Shown in pieces: positions 10,362 to 20,150 of a stretch of DNA of 64,000 nt. The notes beneath the pieces were generated by a model. It had not been told where the DNA came from and searched no databases. It was given only the letters and a program-made list of their open reading frames with translations. A program made the position numbers and the translations under genes. The stretch's first letter is position 1. Every line of letters starts with the position of its first letter. Source of the DNA: Dermacentor variabilis (Eukaryota > Arthropoda > Arachnida > Ixodida > Ixodidae); NCBI RefSeq assembly GCF_050947875.1, contig NC_134568.1:197380353-197444352 (forward strand), read 5' to 3'.

Positions 10362-11532
10362 CCGTATTTACACGATTGTAAGTCGACCCCTTTTTTTAAA
10401 TTTGAAAGTCTGAAGTTGGGGGGTCGACTTACAATCGAAACCAAAACATGGCCCTGCCAATAAAGAGCGATACCAACGGGAGCTACAACGTAGTTACAAT
10501 TTTAGGTTTGCTGTATGGCCCTACCCGTATCTTTTCGCTATCCCGCGTGTTTCTTCGCATTTCGGAAGGGTTTTTCAACATTTTTGAGAGTCTTACAGTG
10601 CATGCAACACTCATGGGGGGTGTCGATAGTTGATGGAAGCGCCGCTGTTCCCATTTGCGGCGGCACCCTCAGAATGGCGGTGCTTGCGGGGAGTATCGGT
10701 AGTTCATGGAAGAGCAGACACCGCTCGCGGGTTTCTCTTTCTCTGTTTAAAGGCATTGGTATTGGTTTGACCAACTTTTTGACGCGTTCCACTTGACTGC
10801 CGGCTACGTGCTACTTCTATGCTTCCCCAGTCGTCATGAGTGCTCCAGGCCCACTAATCGTTCGGCACTCGTTCACAGCAGCGTTCAAGAGGGCTGCCAT
10901 CCTTTGCGCCGAAGAAACAAATCACTGCGCAGCCGGCCGCAATTTCGATGTTTCTAAACGGGTGGTGCGAGAGTGGCGACTGCAGCGAAGCGAAATTTTC
11001 ACCCTGTGATGGCAAGTGAGAAATTTCCCACGTGCCAAAGTCTGGACGCTTTCCGGAGCTGTAAGTCGCTGAAATGCGTGATCGGTCCCTGCCATTGAAG
11101 TGCGACGTGGTCATGAAACAAGCCCGGACCTTAGCCTTAATTTTAAGGTTCTGCTCCGCCGTGAGTACAACGAGTGGCTGGCGGCAGAAGACTGCGAAAT
11201 TACGCCAACCGGACCTGTCAAAAGAGCCTCCCTGACGGCTGCGTGTGGTTGGGTGCATTTGGCGTGGGCTGCTGTTCTGTAAGATGTCCTGGTGCGGTCG
11301 TTTGCCAAATTTGAAATTTCGCTGGACCACGACATGCTGTGGGACCGCAGCAACAATGACGATGGCAGCACTAGTAAAGACGAGTAGCCCAGTGACCATG
11401 TCAGCTACTAATAAATTTTCGTTATCGAATGCGCCCTCGGGTATGCTCTCTTATTTTTTTTCTTTTTTTCCGGTCAAGCGATATGGGGGGGTCGACTTAC
11501 ATTCGAGTCGACTTACAATCGTGTAAATACGG
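10362..11532 (+). mobile_element. Tigger A1 (pogo-like), 1171 bp, full TIRs
   Basis: The ends are CCGTATTTACACGATTGTAA and its reverse complement, each flanked by TA. They are followed by a G-run and GTCGACTTACAATCG repeats. The left subterminal region (10440-10830) recurs at 35440-35517 plus 38453-38750 and in part at 19900-20064. The interior holds both ends of a transposase with the DDE core deleted. This is the reference copy for family A in the window. Confidence 0.9.
10836..11389 (+). pseudogene. Tigger A transposase, DDE core deleted
   Basis: The frame starts MSAPGPLIVRHSFTAAFKRA and contains the pipsqueak-like HTH, ending KRVVREWRLQRSEIF, before a stop near 11010. A second stretch from 11072 reads CDVVMKQARTLAL, part of the CENPB-type HTH. 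After a frameshift the C-terminus reads VRSFAKFEISLDHDMLW and ends SKDE then stop at about 11389. The catalytic domain between them is missing. The same C-terminus recurs on the minus strand at 12837-12990, which confirms the family relationship. Confidence 0.82.
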
Positions 11533-11534
11533 TA

Positions 11535-11945
11535 CTCACCGACGTTCATACTCACGTCTACTCACGCTCGCTCACTCACATTCACCCGCACTCGCTAACT
11601 CACGTTCACGCTCACCTCCACTCACCCATGTTCGCATTCACCTGCATTAACACTCACGTTCACACTTAAAAACACTCACCACGTTCACACTCACCTGCAC
11701 TCGCACTTACAAGCACTCACTCTCATTCACACTCACCTCCACTTACACTCGCTCACTTCCACTCACACTTACAAGCACTCACTCTCGTTTACACTCACTC
11801 GCACTCACCTCGGCACACGCTCAGTGGTACTCGCTCACACTCTCACTCACCTCCACTCACACCGGCACTCACTCACACTCACCTCCGCTCACGTTCACTG
11901 GCACTCACTCGCACTCACGCCTTTGAAATTAATGTGAGTGAGTGG
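11535..11945 (+). repeat. Degenerate CACTCA minisatellite
   Basis: About 400 bp of imperfect 6-12 bp units built from CACTCAC and its variants (ACTCACGTTCAC, ACTCACCTCC). It begins right after the TA that closes Tigger A1. It ends at 11930-11960 with the motif in opposite orientation (GTGAGTGAGTGG). Confidence 0.9.
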
Positions 11946-12054
11946 TAGTGAGTGTGCCGACCTATGCACAGCACATGGGGCATAGTGCCGTTGTCATGAG
12001 TGTCATGAAAAGTGAGTGTCATGCTCTGCTCTGGCCACATCATAGACATCATAT

Positions 12055-12502
12055 TCTGCCGTCGCCCACCAGCTCGATTTCGTTTTGGTTTTCCATCACT
12101 ACGCAACTGAAAAACAAAACGCTCCTGCCCTCTTCCAGCTCGACACACTTTAGCGTCTGGTGCCACAGAAATGCTCTCCGAGATCCTCTCCAAGTGGGCA
12201 CGTTGAAACTCCCCCTCCCTGTCAAAAGAAGCTGCTGGCCGAAGCCAAATTTGAGAAGCGCTCACGTAAGCTCACAGCCACAAAAGCACACGTCTCAAGC
12301 CTGTTGGGCCCCACTAGCTCAGCACGTGTCGGTGTCTCGCGCTGCAAAGATTCATGCAACGCTTCACTTTGCATAGATGTCAACTAAAGTTGAGTCTGCA
12401 AAATTTTTTAGTGACTTCGGATCGCACGTTTTCCGGTTAGTGCATCCTTTCTCATTCTTTCCCTTTTTTTTTTCTTTTTAATGTGTGAATGAGGTTCTAC
12501 TG
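12055..12502 (-). mobile_element. Tigger B fragment (right end)
   Basis: The terminus GAGGTTCTACTG then TA at 12502 and the 150-450 bp before it align by eye with the right end of Tigger B1 at about 33800-34041. Shared stretches include CACCAGCTCGATTTCG-like sequence, TAGATGTCA, GTTGAGTCTG and CGCACGTTTTCC. There is no coding remnant and the other end was not found. Confidence 0.7.
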
Positions 12503-12765
12503 TAGTGACAAAATGCAGCATATTGGTAATAAAATTTACCCAAAAAATTGTTGATCAGGTTGTCAAACATTAGGGGAACTGAAGTAAAAAGAGGGGGAGG
12601 AGCTAATGCACTGCCGTGAGAAATAGAATTACAATTGCAGTCAAACTCGGATATATCGAACTCGGACTTTTAGAATTATTCTCCATTTCAAAAAGTCTTA
12701 ACATCACATTGGAAATCTCATGCATGTATTGAACTTATGCCTGTTAACCGGCAGATTCAGTATAA

Positions 12766-14070
12766 CCATATTTACATAATTGTTAGTTGACACCCCCCAT
12801 CATATGTCAGGAAAGGAGGGGCATACCCATAGGGCACAAATACTCCTCCTCACTTGGGCCATTCACTAAGGCTGCCATCATCCTCACTGCTGCAGTCCCA
12901 CAGCACATTGTCATCCAGCGAAATCTTGCACTTTGCAAAGTACCACAGCAAGAGATCCCATGGAACAGTTGCCCATGCCGAAAGCACCCAACCAAACACA
13001 GGCATCAAGGGAGGCTATTTTCACAGGCCCAGTTGGCATAAGTTAACAGCCTTCTCCTGCTAGCTACTCGTATTCAGGGTGCAGCAGGTCCCTAAAAGGG
13101 GCTTGTTCACGCCAACAGCGAGAAGTTGCAGCTGCCCATCAAACTGCCGGGAATCACGAGCATGTCTATAGCTATTTCCACAGCTGTTTGTGCAGCTCTG
13201 CTTTCAGCTTGACTGTGAGATAGGCTCAAAAAGAGTACAACTAGAGGAGGTTGGGAATGTGATCTTTGAGGGTGCCCCTGGCCTCAGAAGCCACACCCAG
13301 AGGCCCTTTGACTGCCATGTCATCCGTCATGTGGCCCTCCTCATTGACTTGCACAACTACACCTTTGGGGAACACATCCGATGGCATTGTTTTTTGTTTG
13401 AAGATAATATATGGGCATAGTTTCGTGCCATTTGCCAAGCATGACAGTAACCTGAAGCTTTTCATTTTCGGTTGTGAGAAGCTTTTCCTCGCAAGCTCCC
13501 TTCACGCTCACTGTTATGTTGCTTGTCATGTCAAAATACATGGTAGTTTGGTCGTCATTGCCATTCTGGCCAAGCAAGTGTTGCTGCTAATTGCAGAGCT
13601 TGAGAAACTGCCTATGGAAGATGAGGATTTTCTCCTCGTATGCAGCAGAAAGCTTCTGGCAAACATTGGTACACTGACACGGAGAGAAACCAGCCCTCTT
13701 CATAAACTTCAATGCCCAAGCCCTGCTGGCTTTGAAGTTTGTTCTGGGTATCCCAACTTTCGAAGCAAAGACCTGAGCTTGTTGCATGGCCGTATTGCAC
13801 ATGGTTAGCAGGGACTGATTGTATATTTCAGAGATGTGCGCTACAAGTTCGGCCTCCAGTTGCAGAAAGCGTCCTAACTGCTGCCCGCATAAACCTCTGC
13901 ACTTGCTGTCACAGCTGAAAATTTTGCCTCGCTGCAGCTGCCACTCCCTCTCTATCCATTCTGAAATTTCAAACTTGCATGGCTCATTCCCTAGTTGATT
14001 GTATCTTTGGCATGAAGAATGGCAGCCCTCTTGAACATTGCCATGAACGAGCGCCAAATGCTTATCGGAA
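12766..14070 (-). mobile_element. Tigger A2, minus strand, most complete family A copy
   Basis: The left end CCATATTTACATAATTGTTA matches the family A terminus with mismatches. The transposase reads leftward from about 14066. The other TIR is missing; the sequence breaks inside the region matching the A1 transposase start. The neighbouring Tigger D1 begins at 14141. Confidence 0.8.
12837..14066 (-). pseudogene. Tigger/pogo transposase with HTH, CENPB and DDE parts
   Basis: On the minus strand the order is as follows. A pipsqueak HTH remnant lies at about 13920-14066. The CENPB-type HTH lies at 13600-13850 (LVAHISEIYNQSLLTMC, FKASRAWALKFMKRAGFS). The first DDE aspartate lies in NGNDDQTTMYFDM at about 13530. 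TKLCPYIIFKQKTMPS follows at about 13400. Near 13130 comes LVIPGSLMGQLQLLAVGVNK, where families of this type have L-Q-P-L-D-V, so the third aspartate is replaced by alanine. The C-terminus reads FAKCKISLDDNVLWD and ends EWPK at about 12838. At least three frameshifts separate these parts. Catalysis is not expected. Confidence 0.83.
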
Positions 14071-14496
14071 GAGGTGGACAAATATATAGGAAATTTTTTA
14101 ATACTATTCAAATACAAATGGTAAGTATTTAAATCGAATACAGTCAATGTCTGAAATATCGGGCAGTCTAAAAAAAACAAATGCATGCCTTTAACTGCCC
14201 TCAAGGGCTCGAGCCACCACAGCCACATCCGAAATAGCTTTAAAGGCCAGCCAGTACAATCAGTAGGCGTCTCGATGGTCATACTGTGATGGGAAACAGC
14301 GAGTGCGCGTGTTTATAATTAAAGAACACATTTAATGTCCCATAACAGTGGCTCCTTTGCACTGTTGGTATGCTTCATCACAATACATTGCGTACGTTTG
14401 ACTGCATAACTCAACTTTATTCGAAGCTGACCTTCGGGAACCGGCATTTAGTGCTTAGACCTCTCGGTGCTTCTCCTGTAGCAAGAGATGGCTGGT

Positions 14497-14516
14497 GTGT
14501 GTGTGTGTGTGTGTGT
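14497..14516 (+). repeat. (TG)n microsatellite
   Basis: Ten TG units inside Tigger D1. Confidence 0.9.
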
Positions 14517-14816
14517 AATTAAGGAACACATTTAAGTAAGTCATGTGGCAGTGGCCCCATTGCAAGCTTAGTATGCTTGACCGCTTAACACTGCTGTATT
14601 ACGGCAAAGCTGACTTTCGAGGACTGTCATTATGCACCCTCTTCGTGCTTTCTGTGTTTCGACGCCATCGGCAAGGATGATGAAGTCAATGTCATTGCTG
14701 ACAGTGGCGAATCCTTTAAATGAAAAATGTTGCACTGAAGAGCAGGAAGCTTGATAGCGAACGTCAGAGCAGCTAGTCACAACAGCAGCACAGAAGGACT
14801 ACTATCGCTACCAGTA

Positions 14817-15962
14817 ATGCCCCTGACACACGGGCACTCAAGTCCTTTAGGTAAGGGGACATCTACCGGAAAGGCATTCAAGCGCAGTGACGCACGATAA
14901 AGGAGTATCTCCCTTAAGGCAAAGTTCCTTTGCGGGAAAGGAGATCGCGCATCTACTTTTCGATCAGAAAAGGCATTGCTTGCGCACACAGCGTGCACAA
15001 CTCGTCAATAGAAGGAAACATTCCACACAACTACAGTGCCCCTTAAGTTTTTTTTTTTTTTTTTTTTTTTTTGAAAATGTTTCAATTTTTAGCGGTAATC
15101 TGACTTATCGGACAGTGAAGATTCACTCTAGCTATACTCTCAAACGGTCGCATCATGTCGCTAGTGCCACCATGTTGAATTCCGTCAGTGCCATTTGCTG
15201 CGTCGTCTTTGGTGTGTTAGCATCGTGAAACCATCGCTCGTTGCGCACGTAGGCCCACCTTCCGTGGTTGGCGGCTCGAGGGTACAGTGCCGAAGCAGTC
15301 AACATGGAGCTGTTCATGATGAGTGGACACTTGTTTTCCACTTTTGCCTTGGCTGCGTTTATCTTGTCTTCAAGAGATCCGAGAGCGACCTCAACTCTTG
15401 CTTCATCGCTAGCGTTTCGCTGAGCCATGATGGAAATGCACAGTTCTGTCACGTGATCACAATTGTGTGAGTAGCACATTGAATAAAATGCGTTTCACCT
15501 GCACGCACGAAGGAAAGACAACAAAGACATGAAAAAGGACGACAGAAACGTGGCTAGCACCAGAATAAACAGCATGCACAGCTATTCTAGTACACTGTAG
15601 CATAGCAAAACACCGACTGTGCGTAGTTGCTGAACCAATTTAAATTGCTGCTAAGAGTGCAGAAATGTGAATAAACTAAACTATTATGCCCATTATAAGC
15701 CATCAACAACGAAAAAAAATGTTTTGGGGTTCTACAGTAGCTAAATGTAATCCAAATATCAGCTTTTTAAAAATGTTTTCTCTCTTGCTGCTCTCACAAG
15801 CAGTGCTATTTTTCTTGCGGTGTTCATCTGAGGAACCACCTAAGGAAGTTAGTGCGGTGCCGTGTGTCATCAGCGCAACTCCTTTCTGCAAAAGGTCCTT
15901 CAGAGTAGCAAAAGGGGTTTACTGCAAAGGACTTTGGTTTCGCCCGTGTATCAGGGGTATAA
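14817..15962. mobile_element. MITE K, about 1.15 kb, inserted in Tigger D1
   Basis: The left end reads CCCCTGACACACGGGC and the right end, in reverse complement, CCCCTGATACACGGGC. Both are followed by a related AAGTCCTTT segment 10-15 bases in. The flanks align with Tigger D2 on each side, so the boundaries are supported by a paralogous empty site. The target duplication is unclear (TA-rich on both sides). It holds a T-run at 15049-15073 and a minus-strand frame (15153-15430). Confidence 0.75.
15153..15430 (-). CDS. Hypothetical frame within MITE K
   Basis: Ninety-one codons from MAQRNASDEARVEVALGSLE to a stop at about 15153; the frame extends 16 codons further upstream. I recognise no family. 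It begins with a polar, helix-prone stretch (LGSLEDKINAAKAKVENK) and has no membrane segment. Because it sits inside a mobile element it may be a vestige of the autonomous element's protein, or chance. No splice or promoter evidence. Confidence 0.25.
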
Positions 15963-16215
15963 GTCGGAGTGCGAGAGCACTGGTTCGAGGCTGCAATATA
16001 ATAAAAATGACTGCAATGGTGGCTTCAATCAATGCCATTTTGAAACTGTGGTCACGGGAAAAAGTAAGAAAAATTTTACAGTGAAAGGTTTCAGCTTTCA
16101 AAATTTCAGATGTCCTTGTACATTGGCTGTATCAGATAGTGGTGGTGCTGCAAAAGTGTCTAAATTATAAGGCATATCCTAAAAATTGGGCATCATAAAA
16201 ATTTGTCATTGACTG

Positions 16216-17332
16216 CAATCAAACGCAGGTGCATGTATTTATAGCAGAAATACTTATTTCAGGATAATTAGGTACCACGCTTGGGTAATTTACCCACTAG
16301 TATAAAAAAGACAGCCGATTATGAACAATTAGGATCAGTTTTAAACACAACATCACTAATTGTCAATAAAATTGAACGAATAGCCTGCCAACATCTTTAG
16401 AGCCCGGTTGCAAACAAGCTTTCTCAAAAAGAATGGCTGCTGTATGACTAGCTTTCCATAAACGCTAAATAAATGGTCGTTAAAGAAAACATCAGAAGTT
16501 GCGGGGGGGGGGGGGGGAGGCTGCTGAAGGACTTCTTTACCGTGGACACGTAAAATGGCTTATTTCAAAGAAAAGATCACTGGTTGTAGCATAAAAAATA
16601 AAACTGCTGCCATGAGTCAACTGCAAGAAACACTAAATTACAGACTACAAGTAGATTTTCATGTAGGCTTTCACCATGAAACCGATAACAAAGCTTGCAT
16701 TACCCATTTTGTTTCTGAATTTTTTCGAAAACATTTTGCCATTGTTTCAATTCTGATCCTTTGTGACACTGCTTAGCAGGCGGAGCTCAGTAACCCAAAT
16801 TTAATAGCTCGTTGTTGCAAAATATTTCATTAGTTTAGATATTTGAAAATATCAAATAGTTCATTTCAGAATACAAATGGTTAGCAGGTAATGTCCAGTT
16901 TGTATTCAAAACTTCTAATATTCGCCCTTCCCTACTTATTGGACCCGGAGCGCTCATGCGATTGGCGGAACATGACAGTAAAATGTGGCTGGCAGTAAAG
17001 TCAAACAAAAGGCCAAAGAGAAACATGTGAGTGGTGTCGGCTCTTTTATCAACTATTGACACTCTCATGAGCAGCAAAGTGTCTGCAGTAAAAGTTAAAA
17101 TAAAAACGTTAACATTCTTCCGAGCAGTGATGGAACAGCTGCGCCAATTGCGCCAAAATGGCATTTTAGCGGAAAATTGCGCCGAGCTAGCGCCAAAGCA
17201 TGCTTGAGAGTAAAATCCTCCTTCCATCGATGCTTCGAAGCCAGCAAAATTGAAATCAAAACAAATAGTTCACTATCATCATCATTATAGAAGGCAGCAG
17301 AGGCCTGTACATAGTTTCTCACTATATAATGA
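16216..17332. other. No gene recognised; contains a G-run
   Basis: About 1.1 kb, AT-rich, with no supported gene. A run of 16 G lies at 16503-16518. The frames at 16555-16776 and 16835-17227 (minus) have no family features. Confidence 0.5.
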
Positions 17333-19040
17333 CAGGGTGTCTACCAACCGGGAAAACCGGGAATTCTCAGGGATTTTGAGTAGTCTGGAAAAAGTCAGGG
17401 AATACTCAGGGAATTTGGGCCTCTATCAGGGAAAATTAGCGGCAATTTTATTGAAAGGGTCGAAAGTCGCGGTAATGCTGGCTCGAGTAACAGACAGGAA
17501 TCGTAATGAATCGTCTTTGATGCCCTGTCGTCAGCTGGAGGAGTTGCCAGTGTACAGTCAACGACTGACTTTCCGGATTCCCGATAATTTGGACGGCTTC
17601 ACGACACCGCCACATATACCTAGAGTCAACGTATCAGAATGTGTGACATTTCCGACGCAAGAACTCTTCGCCGTCTGATTTTCCGGATGTTTTACCGTAA
17701 CCGCAGATCCGAAACAGCAATAATCAAAGGCACCACCGCTGCCATTTTGATTACTTCGCCACCTCGAACAGGCACTCTCGCACGCAGATCCGCTGGCAGC
17801 CGTTGCCGCCACTGCGGCAACGCTAGGCCTAGCTGCTTCGACGTTCGCTATGAAGCTTCTTGCCGTTGGATGCCAAGTTTTTTATTGAAAGAATTAGCTG
17901 CTGTCAGCAATGGCACGGACTATGCCTTTGTGGTCCTCGCGATTCGCTTAGAAGCTTGGAAAACACGGTGCGTTGCATAATGCCGGTTCTTGAAAGTCAG
18001 CTTCGCCTCTGTACAGAAATGTTACTTGGTGAAGCATACGCAAAAGTATTGCAGTGAAGCACAACAAGCGTGGGAAGGGGCTATTGCCACGGAACACAGT
18101 ATGTATTCCTTAATTATACACACGTGCACCCGGTATTTCCTGTCACAGTACGAGCACTGATATGCCTAATATGCGTACCGACAGGCCTTCAGAGCGTTTT
18201 CGAACGTGCCTGTGGCGGTTTGAGCCCCTAAAGGCACTAAATGACACGCATTTATTTTTTTTCCAACTGGCCCATTTTTCGGACGTTTTCGTGGCCCCTA
18301 GGGAGTTCGAAAAATTGGCCGTAGACTGTGCAACTGACCAAGATGCTTCAAATGGTCTTTGGGGCGAACGAGTGGCGGAAGGAAAACAAGAACAGAAATG
18401 ACCTACGCATTGAGGAATAAATGGGAAAGGAAGCTTGCTGCTGCCGTTTTGAAGGAGCTTGAGCTCAAAAAATAGTTTTGGCTAATGCCGAGATGCAAGT
18501 GTCCCTCATCCAAACCAAAATAAACTCTTTAAAGCAGTGAAACACAACACTCAGGAGTCTTGCGCGGGATGAGAGTATGTCAGGACAGTTGAGGTTGATT
18601 TACGAGCTGTTGAGAGAGAATCTCAATTGTGACAGAGTTCGGGCCTCATACCACTGAGCTTGCTATCAGTTGATAGAAATAGCTCATATTGAAAAATATT
18701 TGCTTCTATATCCATCGCCTTTTTATTCGTATTTGAGAATGTCCGACTCCATTTGCAATTTTTTTCGAAGACACTTTATTTTCTGTGCATTTTACTAACC
18801 CCTGCCTTCTATTCTCTTTTTGAATAACACAAACACTACTCCTTAGTATTCAAATTGGATTAAGGCGCTTCTTTATATTTTTCATGTGCTTGCTAGAGAG
18901 TGACAGCATCAGGCGATATGGTTTCAGCCCATCTTGACATAAAACATAGTTCTGCATCACTCAGGGAAATTTGCAATGGCACTCAGGGAAAACCTGGAAA
19001 ACTCAGGGAATTTGGAAATGTCAACTTAGTAGACACCCTG
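17333..19040. mobile_element. Composite element E1 (CAGGGTGTCTAC ends) carrying Tigger D2
   Basis: The left end CAGGGTGTCTACCAACCGGG and right end TAGACACCCTG are inverted. Both are followed by repeated CAGGGAAAA/AAACTCAGGGAATTT subterminal motifs. It is flanked by a perfect 5-bp duplication AATGA (17328-17332 and 19041-19045). CAGGG ends with 5-6 bp duplications suggest a hAT5-like group, which is inference. A second copy lies at 52697-55894. The interior contains a complete Tigger D (17555-18328) and no transposase of its own. Confidence 0.87.
17555..18328 (+). mobile_element. Tigger D2 inside E1
   Basis: It starts CAGTCAACGACTGACTTTCC after TA and ends with the reverse complement of CAGTCTACGGCC. 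The 774-bp copy has repeated CCGGATTCCCGATAATTT-type sequence near the ends and no DDE motifs. It is the least disrupted D copy and serves as the empty-site reference for MITE K in D1 and piggyBac P2 in D3. Confidence 0.8.
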
Positions 19041-19045
19041 AATGA

Positions 19046-19885
19046 GACTCAATGGGCCCGTTGGAGCTGTCCGGTTCGTCATTCACACATTTTTCTCTGA
19101 CGGACATATAATGTAGTACCACTGTACTGTCTTGCTGGCACTTTATATTGGTGTTCATTGAACCCGCGTGGTACCACAGAGTTTGCCGAAGGAGAATGTC
19201 ACATCCTAGGATTAAAGATAAGCTTTGTCAGTGTTAAGGGGTGGTAGCGGGGCTTTGCAAAAGAGCCGATGCGATCAGAATCGCACATGGTGCATTGTTA
19301 AGAATGGTATTAGCGAATGAAATAGAATGTGGTACATGGCGAGAGTCGCCACTTCGATGCATGCCACCATGTTTGTTGACGCAAACCTTTTGCATTTAGT
19401 TTGGGTCGCTGTGTAATTTCGGTGAAATAGCGTTGCCGATGCATATGCAAAACCCTATTTGCGTCTCATGCATTCATAGTGGCACTAACACTTTTTTTTA
19501 TTATCTGGCCCCTATGCGAAAACTCCCTAATGTGCATGACATGAGTATAAAGCATGATGTCATGTTAAGTGCAGGTGCGTATACTCGATTGGTCTTGCAG
19601 TGAGCTTCTGCACACAAGCCGTGGCTGTCGCACTGTGTTGCATCGTAAATTAATAAATACGCATTGACGATCTGTCTGTGGTGCCATCTCTGCTCCGTAT
19701 CGACGAACCTGCCGTAGCGCTATTTGTGCGTTAGTGTGGAAGAGCGTCATGTCATTTTCGGATCGTGCTTGCATGGTACGCCTCGCGCAAACCTGTGTCT
19801 GTAACATATAGACTGTATCAGTTACAATTTGCATTGTATATTGTAAGCACATGTGCGTTTGGCCCTGTAGTTGCTACACCAAATT
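19046..19885. other. No gene recognised
   Basis: About 840 bp without a supported gene. The minus-strand frame at 19565-19852 has no family features. Confidence 0.45.
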
Positions 19886-19889
19886 GGCT

Positions 19890-20150
19890 TTTTGCCTGCA
19901 CCAGGACCTACACCTAAAGGTGAAATGGCTGTTCCACCACTGTTCCGAGCAAGTGGATGGAACAGCCAAATCCTATGGGCAGAGCTGTAGAGAACACATA
20001 GAATTGTAACCATGCCAATGCGTGCCCAATATCTTGTTTGTCTCGCCTTTATTGGCAGTGCCATAATTTGGTTTCATGACCCCCCCCCCCCCCCCCTTTG
20101 AGATATTCAAATTTAAAAATAGGTTGACTTATAATCATGTAAATATGGTA
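19890..20150 (-). mobile_element. Tigger A3, truncated end
   Basis: Positions 20100-20150 read AGGTTGACTTATAATCATG then TAAATATGG, the family A terminus in minus orientation. They are followed inward by a C-run (20080-20096) and sequence matching A1 (ATGGCACTGCCAATAAAG on the minus strand). Homology ends near 19900, so the copy is truncated. Confidence 0.7.

Larger units (their letters stand above)
14141..16215 (-). mobile_element. Tigger D1, interrupted by MITE K
   Basis: The left terminus CAGTCAATGTCTGAAATATC (flanked by TA) and the right terminus, whose reverse complement is CAGTCAATGAC, form the TIR. Sequence 14141-14780 and 15965-16190 aligns, in reverse complement, with two parts of Tigger D2 (17555-18328). 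That shows that 14817-15962 is a later insertion. Positions 14300-14460 and 14518-14640 look like a partial tandem duplication within this copy. No transposase is recognised, so D is non-autonomous. Confidence 0.78.

Noticed and set aside
11536..11940. CRISPR-like array
   Set aside because: Units of 6-12 bp without unique spacers in a eukaryotic genome; a plain minisatellite.
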